35,386 nucleotides of DNA from Pseudoruegeria sp. SK021. Lineage in GTDB: Bacteria; Pseudomonadota; Alphaproteobacteria; Rhodobacterales; Rhodobacteraceae. Below, piece by piece: positions 18,482-27,931 of the stretch (its first letter is position 1; every line of letters starts with the position of its first letter). The notes under the pieces were generated by a model. The model did not search any database and was not told where the DNA came from. It worked only from the letters and a program-made list of their open reading frames with translations. The translations under genes were made by a program, and so were the position numbers. The stretch covers positions 1 through 35,386 of the forward strand of contig NZ_MTBG01000032.1 of the NCBI RefSeq assembly GCF_002119405.1, read 5' to 3'.

Positions 18482-20613
18482 CAGACTGTCACCCTCCAAC
18501 TCAGGTGGACCGCTTCCAAAATGTTGATCGTGGGCACCGTCACGACCGCACGTCCGTCGCGCAGCTCTGCCGGCACCTGTTGTCCGGCGATGACGAGACG
18601 GGCGTCCACCTCTTGGGCGCCAGACGGCAGCGCGATCGACACCTGCACCGGCCCAACCGGATACACTTCACGGATCGGGGCCTTGAACATCATCGGGTTG
18701 GCAAGGTTCACCAGCGTGACCAGCCGGGTGGTCGCCCAGGAACGCACGCCGACATCAAACACGCCCTGCCCCGCCACTTCGACCATCGACGAACCGCCAA
18801 GGGCCCAGCGGACAGCGTTTTCAACCAAGCGCTGGTGATCTTGGGCCAGAACCTCCCAGAACGTGGCCCCGATGTTCCACGGGATATGCACCGTCCGCCC
18901 GCCTGCCCCGGTGTCGCGGGTGATGACCGCAGGCGCAGTTGCAGGGGCGCGCGGATAGACTTCTTCCATCGGCAGATCTGGAAACGCCGGCACATAAAGG
19001 AAGGGCGTCTGAGTGTCCGGCCCCGCCGCCACCTCTGTCAGACGCAGGCCGCCGATGATCCGTTCCGCGCCGTCGTAGCCGTCGTTCAGCGGGTGCGGAT
19101 CCGAGAGTTCAACATAGGTGTTCTTCAGCGGCCCTTGAGCAGGTCCAACGCGCCGGGTTCCCAATACGGGCCCTAAGGCGCAATCGTCCCGGACCGTCCC
19201 GTCCGCGTCCGCCATCGCGCTTTCACCCGCAACAATCAGATTGCCACCCCGGTCCACCCATGCGGCAATCATTGCGCACTGACTGTCGGACAGGCAGCGC
19301 GCGTTGGGCAGGATCAGCAGCCGGAACCGATCTAGAATATCCGCCGTCATGGCGTGATCCGAGACAAATTCGAACGACAATCCCGCCTCGACCAGCGCGT
19401 GGCAGAAGCCCTTTTCATCGGCTTCCGCCGCATCACGGTCGGTCCAGTCGTACAACCGCAAGGTCGTGGTCGCGTCGAGAATTGCGATCTCGCAATCCGG
19501 TTCGGTCAGGTTAAGCAATGGCTCCAGTTTGGCATGCAGATCGAACGCTTCGGCCACCGGCGCGATCCAACGGGGGTCTGGCACCACACCGTTGAATTTG
19601 GTGAACCATGGCAGCATCCCATGCGCTGCGCCGTCCGCGATCCAGGTCGCGATCTCGGGCCCGGTGGTAACAGAGTCCTTCCAGCGGTGTTGCGGCTCTT
19701 CCGGGCCAACCGAGGTAATCAATACAACGGGACGGTCGCGGAAAGTCGCCCGGATGCGCTTGGCATTGCGGCCCGCCATCCAGACCGGCTCCAGCCCGTG
19801 ACGCCCTTGATGGTCGACAACCAGAAAGGGGCAATGCGCCTCAATCGTCTTCAGGTCGAATTCCATCAGCGATGCGCCGCCCATATTGGGAATGAAGCTG
19901 GCATTGGACCGAACAGACTGAACGGCCCGGTCCCAATCGACCACCATATGGGTCAGCCGTGTGCGCCGCCACGCAACCCATGCCCGCCAGCCTGCATCCG
20001 CAGGGTCACTCCCCCGCGGCAACTCATACCCCGAGGCATCACGGAAGCGCCGGGCGCAGCCGTCGCAATAACAGATCCCATGGCCCTGCCAGCGGTTGGC
20101 GAACACCGCATCAATGTCATAGTCCCGCACGATTTCTGTAATGATCTGCGGCATGTATTCCGCATTGTAATCGCCATAGGCGCAGGTCACCCACACATCC
20201 GGATAGGCCCAATGACGGCGCGGCTGGCCAGCGGCGTCCACGGCGACCCATTCAGGATGGGCTTCGGCGGCGTCGGCATGAATGGCATGCGGGTCAACCC
20301 GCGCCATCACATGCATGTTCAGGCCGCGCGCCCCCTCGACCAGTGCCCCGAACGGATCTGTCTCGCCCAGCCAGGCACTGCGGTAATGATACGGCACTTT
20401 CGTCGGGTAGTAAGCGATATACCCGCCAGCGCTGATACAGGTGGCATTCGACCCTGTGCGACGGAATATATCGATCCATTCCTCGACATTGAATTTCTCG
20501 GGATCATCTTCGGCCAGCGTCAGCTGGGTCCAGCGGGTTGCGCCGCGATACCAATCAGGCGCGCGCAGGTAACCAGCCGCGTCGACGCGCGGCAGACAGG
20601 TCGTGTCGGGCAT
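18481..20613 (-). CDS. Putative glycoside hydrolase (GHL6 / GH42-like barrel with trimerisation-type domain)
   Basis: Predicted cytoplasmic glycosidase of uncertain specificity; no signal peptide. The 710-residue protein has an N-terminal TIM-barrel segment (about 25-390) typical of hypothetical glycoside hydrolase family 6 (GHL6), with the run HVMARVDPHAIH (101-112), a W-rich stretch near 135-142 and a Cys cluster CYCDGC (Cys181, 183, 186). This is followed by a GH42M-like glutamine-amidotransferase-fold domain (about 400-580) with GGNLIVAGESAM, and a C-terminal beta domain. This architecture occurs in GH42-related enzymes and in the GH151 alpha-L-fucosidases. I cannot place it in a CAZy family by eye, nor assign catalytic residues. 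The ATG at 20613 fits better than a TTG 39 bases upstream. It lies between the binding protein and permease genes, unusual for a hydrolase, so its product probably acts directly on the imported sugar. Confidence 0.7.
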   Translation of the reverse strand: MPDTTCLPRVDAAGYLRAPDWYRGATRWTQLTLAEDDPEKFNVEEWIDIFRRTGSNATCISAGGYIAYYPTKVPYHYRSAWLGETDPFGALVEGARGLNMHVMARVDPHAIHADAAEAHPEWVAVDAAGQPRRHWAYPDVWVTCAYGDYNAEYMPQIITEIVRDYDIDAVFANRWQGHGICYCDGCARRFRDASGYELPRGSDPADAGWRAWVAWRRTRLTHMVVDWDRAVQSVRSNASFIPNMGGASLMEFDLKTIEAHCPFLVVDHQGRHGLEPVWMAGRNAKRIRATFRDRPVVLITSVGPEEPQHRWKDSVTTGPEIATWIADGAAHGMLPWFTKFNGVVPDPRWIAPVAEAFDLHAKLEPLLNLTEPDCEIAILDATTTLRLYDWTDRDAAEADEKGFCHALVEAGLSFEFVSDHAMTADILDRFRLLILPNARCLSDSQCAMIAAWVDRGGNLIVAGESAMADADGTVRDDCALGPVLGTRRVGPAQGPLKNTYVELSDPHPLNDGYDGAERIIGGLRLTEVAAGPDTQTPFLYVPAFPDLPMEEVYPRAPATAPAVITRDTGAGGRTVHIPWNIGATFWEVLAQDHQRLVENAVRWALGGSSMVEVAGQGVFDVGVRSWATTRLVTLVNLANPMMFKAPIREVYPVGPVQVSIALPSGAQEVDARLVIAGQQVPAELRDGRAVVTVPTINILEAVHLSWRVTV

Positions 20614-20638
20614 AGGTACAAAAATCCGGTTGGAGATC

Positions 20639-20663
20639 GGCGCGCGGATCAAGGCCGCGCGCC
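20639..20663 (-). promoter_or_regulatory. Stem-loop between the SBP5 gene and the rest of the operon
   Basis: A perfect 9-bp inverted repeat (GGCGCGCGG / CCGCGCGCC) with a 7-base loop begins ten bases after the binding-protein stop. It has no T tract, so an mRNA-stabilising or partial-attenuation element that raises binding-protein levels above downstream genes is more likely than a full terminator. Confidence 0.6.
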
Positions 20664-20673
20664 CTTCAAAAGC

Positions 20674-22566
20674 TTATTCTTTGAAGAATTGTTCAGGCCG
20701 CGATGGGCCCGGTGTCGGCCAGCCGAAACTGTTCGGCATCACAGGCATGGTGTTGACCATGTCATTCTTCACAATCCCGTACCCATCCGGCGGCAGCGAC
20801 ACACCGAAGACAAGGAACTGATCTGCCGCAGCCTGAAGGATTTCGGCCATTGTCGCCATTTGGTCCTCAGGGTTACCAGACGACAGCAGGGTGCGATAGC
20901 GGTCTTGTTGGTCCTTAATCTCTTGCGGCGGTTCAATCGCATTGGGATTGTCGGGGGCCGAGAAATACAGCGCCCAGCCCGGCGCATAGATCGAGTTGTT
21001 GTTGAACGGCACGAAATAGCGCGGATCCAGCATCGCCGCGATGCCCGAGTTGGCGCCAAATTGGTGCGCGGTGGCGTCAAATTCGCGGCCGTTGCGCACC
21101 CGTGTTTCCCACAAGGATCGGTCCATGGTGCGGATCTGCGCATCGATGCCCACGGCCTGAAACATCGGAATGGCCAGTTCGAACATATCAATGAAGGTCG
21201 ACCGGACCTGATCGATCTCAAAGACGATGGTCAGCCGTCGCCCAGCCGGATCCAGTCGGTACCCGTCGCTGTCCCTTTCAGGCACAATTCCGTCCAGCAG
21301 TTCATTCGCCAGTTCGGCATCGTACTCGATATGCTGCGTTGCCAGCTGCTCATTGTACAGCGGATCGCCTTCGAGAATGGATGGCTGGGCCGGCTTGCCT
21401 TGCCCAACGAAGACGGCGTCGATCAGGTCCTGACGATTGATCGCATGAGACAGGGCTTCGCGGAACGCCCGCGTGTTGTACAGATCGCGCTTCACCTCAT
21501 CGACGTGGTTGAGGTTAAGCTGGAACACCATGACATTGGCGGCGCTCTCTTTCAGGGTAAAGAGGTGATAGTTGCCTTTGTCCTGCCCCTCATAGATCAC
21601 CGGTTTGTTGGCCGGGGTGGCGATATACTGATCCATCATATCGACCTCGCCCTGCAACGATTTCAGCAGCAGGACCTCGGGGTCGGAGACCATCTGATAA
21701 ACAACCCGGTCGAAATAGGGCAGTTGCGTGCCCTCGGTATCCACCTTGTGGTAATAGGGATTGCGTTCAGCGATCGCCCGTTCGGTGTCCTCGCCCGGCG
21801 CAGAGGTAAACTTCCACGCGTTCAGTGTCGGACGCGTCGAATTCTGGTAGTGGATATTGTCTTCGTCCAGCCCGTGTTCCCGGGCGAACAATGCCACCCA
21901 ACTTTCGTATCCGCGTTCCTTTGCCAGCTCATTCGCCTGCGGATTGTATCTCAGGTGAAACTGCTTAAGATAATGGGCCGGTGCTTTGGTAAGGCGATCC
22001 TGATTGGCCCAGGCGATGCTCTGCGCGAAAAACCCGTTCGGCTCGGCAAAGACCACCCGGAAGGTGGTTTCGTCCACCACCTCTAGCTTGCCGACCTCGC
22101 CGCCCGCCTGCCAATAGCCTTGGCCAGACCCAGACGGCGCATCGGGATCTTGGAAAATGTCTTCATAGGAGAAGCGAATGTCTTCTGTCGTGAACGGATG
22201 ACCGTCGGACCACTTGTGACCTTTGCGCAGGTGGAAGGTGTAGACGGTGGAATCGTCGTTCACCTCATAACTTTCGGCAACGTTTGGTTCGATGCCGGTC
22301 CAGTCGGGCGTGAACCGCAGCAGCGGCTCATAGCCCTGATACCGCACCAACATCGACAGTGACCCGCCGCCCACCAGTGCGTGATTCCATGTGCCGCCCT
22401 GCTGACCAGGCCGATCCGTTGGCGTGATCACAAGCGGGTTTTCGGGCAATCTGTCTTCCAGCGGCGGCAAAGCCTCGCCTTGGGCGAAGGCCGGAATGCC
22501 AGCAAAGCCAAGCCCCGCCAGTGCTGTGGTCGAAGCGATGAAACCGCGTCTGCTAATCCTGTTCAC
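20674..22566 (-). CDS. SBP family 5 solute-binding protein of the Opp-type importer
   Basis: Periplasmic binding protein that delivers substrate to the DppBC-type permeases. The 630-residue product opens with a Tat-type signal (ISRRGFIAS, Arg6-Arg7; likely cleavage after Ala28, AFA-Q). The SBP5 domain follows, with the hallmark strand YTFHLRKGHKWSDGHPFTTEDI around residues 110-130. It starts at GTG (22566) with GGGAGGA five bases upstream. Members of about 600-650 residues are often sugar rather than peptide binders, for example AgpA for alpha-galactosides in Sinorhizobium, and the neighbouring glycosidases support that here. It is the first gene of the leftward operon, facing the LacI regulator. 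Confidence 0.92.
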   Translation of the reverse strand: MNRISRRGFIASTTALAGLGFAGIPAFAQGEALPPLEDRLPENPLVITPTDRPGQQGGTWNHALVGGGSLSMLVRYQGYEPLLRFTPDWTGIEPNVAESYEVNDDSTVYTFHLRKGHKWSDGHPFTTEDIRFSYEDIFQDPDAPSGSGQGYWQAGGEVGKLEVVDETTFRVVFAEPNGFFAQSIAWANQDRLTKAPAHYLKQFHLRYNPQANELAKERGYESWVALFAREHGLDEDNIHYQNSTRPTLNAWKFTSAPGEDTERAIAERNPYYHKVDTEGTQLPYFDRVVYQMVSDPEVLLLKSLQGEVDMMDQYIATPANKPVIYEGQDKGNYHLFTLKESAANVMVFQLNLNHVDEVKRDLYNTRAFREALSHAINRQDLIDAVFVGQGKPAQPSILEGDPLYNEQLATQHIEYDAELANELLDGIVPERDSDGYRLDPAGRRLTIVFEIDQVRSTFIDMFELAIPMFQAVGIDAQIRTMDRSLWETRVRNGREFDATAHQFGANSGIAAMLDPRYFVPFNNNSIYAPGWALYFSAPDNPNAIEPPQEIKDQQDRYRTLLSSGNPEDQMATMAEILQAAADQFLVFGVSLPPDGYGIVKNDMVNTMPVMPNSFGWPTPGPSRPEQFFKE

Positions 22567-22741
22567 GATGTTCCTCCCAGAACGTGTCCCCAGTTTTCAT
22601 TCCTAAGACTGTCGTTATGCAGACTTGTTAGGTAAAGCGTTATGTGAAATAAATTGTTTGTTATTGAAAATAATTTGGTAAATCCGCACTAATCGAGAAG
22701 CCTAACTCTTTGCTGCACTGCAATATACTGGAGAGACCAAC
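22567..22741. promoter_or_regulatory. Divergent control region between the SBP5 operon and its LacI regulator
   Basis: This AT-rich 175-base gap must contain both divergent promoters and probably the LacI operator. A candidate palindrome, TTATT-GAA-AATAA (22661-22673), lies in the middle, and a weaker TAA-AGCG-TTA element sits around 22633-22642. Neither has the long central-CG dyad typical of LacI sites. The LacI gene has GGAGAG before its GTG, and a TATACT (22724-22729) is too close to that GTG to be a normal -10 for a message carrying the binding site. Confidence 0.35.
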
Positions 22742-23752
22742 GTGACCAAGGTGACCCTGCGAATCATCGCTGAAGAGACCGGCCTGTCTAAATTCGCGGT
22801 GTCGCGGGCCCTTGCGGGGAAAGAAGGCGTCAGTGAAACCACCCGACGCCGCGTTCAGGACGCGGCCGACCGTCTGGGCTACACCCGTCCATCCCGGACC
22901 TTTCAGAAAACCATTGGCACCATTTTTGACGAGGCCGATCACATCAACAGCGAGATGAACGTGCAGATCCAAAACGGGCTGCAAAGTGAAGCTCAGCGGC
23001 TTGGCTATTCCATCCGGGCGCACTGGATGTCGGGCGAGGCAAATCTGGGCAGTTTTCTGGACAGTTGCGCCGCTCTTCTGGTCGTGAACGTCCAGCGACA
23101 ATCGACGCTGGCGAAAATCCGGGCCTGCGGCAAACCCGTTGTCTATGGTGGCTGGGTCGATCCCTTAGAACAGGTCGACGCGGTTGGCGGCACTGACCAC
23201 GAAGCAGGCGTCGCCGTCGGCCGCTATCTTCACGGCCTCGGCCATCGGGAAATCGTCTATGTCCGCGGCGACGTTGACCTGTTGGGACGTCGTCGGCGTC
23301 TGCACGGGCTGGAAGAGGTGGTCAGCGCCACGCCGGGCATGCGCGCCTATAATTTGACTTGGGATGAACACACCACCTTCACCAGCGAACTGGACAAAAT
23401 TATCGCCAATGGCGGGCGACCAACGGCGTTTTTCTGTGGTCACGACAATCTTGCTCTGGCTGCGTACACCGATCTGCTATCGCGCGGCTTGCGCATTCCC
23501 AGTGACGTGTCCGTGGTCGGGTTCGGAGATTGCAGCGCCGCGCATCAAGTCAGCCCCGCTTTGACGACCGTTCAGATCCGAGGCCAAGAATACGGCCGCG
23601 TGGCAGTCCGCAGGCTGGATCGGCGCTTGCGAAATCCAGAGGCATCCTGGGTCCCACTGCGCATGCTGGTGCCCAATGTCCTGATCGAACGCGGATCGGT
23701 CGGCCCGTTAAATCCGGCTGGAATCAATTTGGCGGTGTCGAAAACGTCCTGA
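22742..23752 (+). CDS. LacI-family transcriptional regulator of the SBP5 operon
   Basis: DNA-binding regulator, probably a repressor of the divergent transporter-hydrolase operon, released by an operon-derived sugar. The 336-residue protein begins with a LacI helix-turn-helix (TLRIIAEETGLSKFAVSRAL, about 4-23, followed by a hinge helix to about 50). A periplasmic-binding-like effector domain follows, with the GxxxG-like DPLEQVDAVGGTDHEAGVAVG segment and the terminal FGD...P...TTV motif. It starts at GTG 22742 with GGAGAG upstream. It faces the binding-protein gene across 175 bases and is tail-to-tail with xylA, so its target is more likely the SBP5 operon than xylA. Confidence 0.9.
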   Translation: MTKVTLRIIAEETGLSKFAVSRALAGKEGVSETTRRRVQDAADRLGYTRPSRTFQKTIGTIFDEADHINSEMNVQIQNGLQSEAQRLGYSIRAHWMSGEANLGSFLDSCAALLVVNVQRQSTLAKIRACGKPVVYGGWVDPLEQVDAVGGTDHEAGVAVGRYLHGLGHREIVYVRGDVDLLGRRRRLHGLEEVVSATPGMRAYNLTWDEHTTFTSELDKIIANGGRPTAFFCGHDNLALAAYTDLLSRGLRIPSDVSVVGFGDCSAAHQVSPALTTVQIRGQEYGRVAVRRLDRRLRNPEASWVPLRMLVPNVLIERGSVGPLNPAGINLAVSKTS

Positions 23753-23778
23753 CCCGACGGCCCATTCTGACAATCACA

Positions 23779-23802
23779 CGGCGGCCCCGATCAGGGCCGC
23801 CG
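23779..23802. terminator. Bidirectional terminator between the LacI gene and xylA
   Basis: A perfect 9-bp inverted repeat (CGGCGGCCC / GGGCCGCCG) with a 6-base loop sits in the 63-base gap between the convergent LacI and xylA genes. It is followed by CAAAAC on the plus strand and short of T on either side. Confidence 0.65.
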
Positions 23803-23815
23803 CAAAACACCCGCC

Positions 23816-25117
23816 TCAGACGTAGCGGTTTACAAGGTTTTCAAGCCGTTCCTGCCGTCCCGAGCGCGGCGCAGGGTTCACGCCCTCGGCCTCGACACGG
23901 GCGGCGATCTCGTCAAAGCCCCCGGCAAGCATGGCCTGCGCCTCGGCCCCGTCCCACCCTGCGTAACGTGCCTGCCGGGCCTCTTCGAGCTTGCCGTCTT
24001 CCAGCATCTTCACCGCCGCCTTAAAGCCGGCTGCGCAAGCGTCCATACCGCCGACATGCGCAAGGATCAGATCCTCGGCATCCAGCGACTGACGCCGCAA
24101 CTTGCTGTCGAAGTTGGTGCCGCCGGTGGTGAAGCCGCCCGCGCGCAGCACCTCGTAATAGGCCAGCGCCATCTCGGGCACATTGTTGGGGAATTGATCG
24201 GTGTCCCAGCCCGACTGATAGTCGTTGCGGTTCATGTCGATGGAGCCAAAGATCCCCAACTCGCGCGCCAGCGCCAGCTCGTGCTCGAAGCTGTGACCGG
24301 CAAGGATCGCGTGGCCCTGCTCGATGTTGACTTTAACCTCTTTCTCCAGACCGAAATCCTTCAGGAAGCCATAGACCGTCGCCACGTCGTAATCGTACTG
24401 GTGCTTGGTCGGCTCTTGCGGCTTCGGCTCAATCAGGATGGTGCCGTCGAACCCGATCTTGCGGGCGTATTCGACAGCTTGGGTTAGGAACCGTCCGGCC
24501 TGCTGGCGCTCGCGCCCCATGTCGGTGTTCAGCAGGGTTTCATAGCCCTCGCGCCCGCCCCAAAGCACGTAGTTCTCGCCGCCCAACTGGTGGGTGGCGT
24601 CGATGCAGGACTTCACGGTTGCGGCGGCGAAGGCATAAACCTCGGGGTCGGGGTTGGTCGCGGCCCCCGACATATAGCGCCGGTGCGAGAACAGGTTGGC
24701 GGTGCCCCACAAAAGCTTGGTGCCGGTCGCCTCCATCTTGCCTTGGAAGTAGTCGGTGATTTCGCGCAGGTTGCGGGTGTTTTCGGCAAAATCCGCGCCC
24801 TCGGGCCGCACGTCCACGTCGTGGAAACAGAAATAGGGCGCATCGAGGATCTCGAACATTTCAAAGGCCACATCGGCCTTGAACTTGGCCTTGGCCATCC
24901 CCTCGCCGAACCAAGGCCGATCGAAGGTCTGCCCGCCAAAGGGATCGCCGCCCTCCCACGCAAAGCTGTGCCAATAGGCGACCGAGAAGCGCAGATGCTC
25001 CTTCAGTGTCTTGCCCATCACCACCTCGTTCGGATCGTAGTGTCGGAAGCCGTAATCGTTGTCACTATCGGCGCCCAAATGGCGGATCGCCGGGATACCT
25101 TTGAAGAACTCAGTCAT
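23816..25117 (-). CDS. xylA: Xylose isomerase
   Basis: Converts D-xylose to D-xylulose (and D-glucose to D-fructose) in the cytoplasm. The 433-residue product belongs to the long (class II, about 440) group. The catalytic His99 and Asp102 lie in FCFHDVDV, and the metal ligand Glu230 with Lys232 in [28 protein letters not shown] and the Trp-lined pocket ([10 protein letters not shown], 51-60) are also intact. The ATG at 25117 matches the family N-terminus (MTEFFKGIP) with AAAGG upstream; a GTG at 25135 overlapping the thuA-like stop is an alternative. It is the last gene of the operon. No xylulokinase gene (xylB) is found in the window. Confidence 0.95.
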   Translation of the reverse strand: MTEFFKGIPAIRHLGADSDNDYGFRHYDPNEVVMGKTLKEHLRFSVAYWHSFAWEGGDPFGGQTFDRPWFGEGMAKAKFKADVAFEMFEILDAPYFCFHDVDVRPEGADFAENTRNLREITDYFQGKMEATGTKLLWGTANLFSHRRYMSGAATNPDPEVYAFAAATVKSCIDATHQLGGENYVLWGGREGYETLLNTDMGRERQQAGRFLTQAVEYARKIGFDGTILIEPKPQEPTKHQYDYDVATVYGFLKDFGLEKEVKVNIEQGHAILAGHSFEHELALARELGIFGSIDMNRNDYQSGWDTDQFPNNVPEMALAYYEVLRAGGFTTGGTNFDSKLRRQSLDAEDLILAHVGGMDACAAGFKAAVKMLEDGKLEEARQARYAGWDGAEAQAMLAGGFDEIAARVEAEGVNPAPRSGRQERLENLVNRYV

Positions 25118-25131
25118 GGTGTTCTTGCCTT

Positions 25132-25784
<653 letters not shown>

Positions 25785-25788
<4 letters not shown>

Positions 25789-26896
25789 GCCGCTTCCTCC
25801 TGCAATGCGATCTCGCCAGTGCCAAGGCCAGCGGCCAGCGGCGCAGGCCGGTCGCAAGACGTGGTCATCTCGACGGCCCTGCCCTCTTGGGCAGAGCGGT
25901 GCATGGCCTCCATCACCTCCAGCGCGTGCAGCGCCAGATCACCGCTGGCGCAATGGGCGCGGCCTGAGCCGATAGCATCCGCCATCTGCGCCAGACCGAG
26001 CCCGCGATAATTGCCGTCGCCATGGCCGTGCCGGATCGCCTGACCGCGCCATTCGCCGTCTTCAAACAGCTCAACCGTGCCGTCAAAGCGGTTGGGGTCA
26101 GGGATCGTCATCGACCCGTCGGTGCCGTAAAGTTCCAGCGGTCCATGCCGGTGCGCGCGCACGTCAAAGCTGGTGGCGATCTGCACCAGCGCGCCCTGCT
26201 GGAAACCCAGCACCCCCGCCAGATGAGTGTCGACCTCGACCGGCACGTGGCTGCCGGCGCGCGGGCCGGTAGCGATCTCGCGCCGGTCGCGTGCGCGCCC
26301 ACCAAAGGCGGTGACGCGTGCCACCGGCCCCAGCAGGTTCACCATCGCGGTGATGTAATAGGGGCCCATATCCATCATCGGGCCGCCGCCGGACTTGCTG
26401 TAATAGAAATCCGGGTTCGGGTGCCACGCCTCGTGACCGGGCACCATCAGGGTCGCGCTGCCCGCGACAGCCCGGCCGATGCGCCCGGCATCGACCAGTG
26501 CCCGCGCGGTCTGATGCGCCCCACCAAGGAAGGTGTCGGGGGCACAGCCCAGTCGCAGCCCCGCCGCCTGCGCCGCCGCGTTCAGTGCCTGCGCCTCTGC
26601 AAAGCCCCCCGCAAGCGGCTTTTCCGAATACACGTGCTTGCCCGCTGCCAAAGCCCGATGGCCGATCTCGGCATGGGCGGCGGGAATGGTCAGGTTGAGC
26701 ACGATGTCGATATCTTCGCGCGCCAACAGCCCGTCGACCGACAGCGCGTCGATGCCGTATTCAAGCGCCTTGGCCTGCGCCGCGTCGGCCCGCAGATCCG
26801 CGACGGCGCGGATTTCGAACTGCGGGAACAGCGCTGCGTTCTTTAGGTAGATGTCGCTGATGACGCCGCAACCGACAACGCCCACCCCCAGACCGT

Positions 26897-26900
<4 letters not shown>
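25785..26900 (-). CDS. Gfo/Idh/MocA-family oxidoreductase (ThuB-like position)
   Basis: NAD(P)-dependent sugar or sugar-acid dehydrogenase, cytoplasmic. The 371-residue product begins with the dinucleotide fold VGVVGCGVISDIYLKN (6-21). It has the family signature EKPLAGG (94-100, where the Lys is the usual catalytic residue), the GPMMDMGPYYITAM substrate loop (about 174-187) and the C-terminal beta-sheet domain. Proteins of this family oxidise a C1 or C3 hydroxyl of sugars; ThuB in rhizobia makes 3-keto-disaccharides. Position and partners (ATPase, ThuA, CUT1 permeases) match ThuB in thuEFGKAB, but I cannot show it uses trehalose or any particular sugar. It overlaps both neighbours by four bases. 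Confidence 0.88.
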
Positions 26901-27904
<1,004 letters not shown>

Positions 27905-27931
27905 GATCGGCCCTCCTTGTCAGGCCCGCCA

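Noticed and set aside
19354-22086. A very long (about 910-codon) open frame on the plus strand opposite the GHL6 and SBP5 genes
   Set aside because: It spans two well-supported minus-strand genes in a GC-rich genome, where the frame complementary to a real gene often lacks stops. Its translation is rich in His, Arg and Pro with no recognisable domain.
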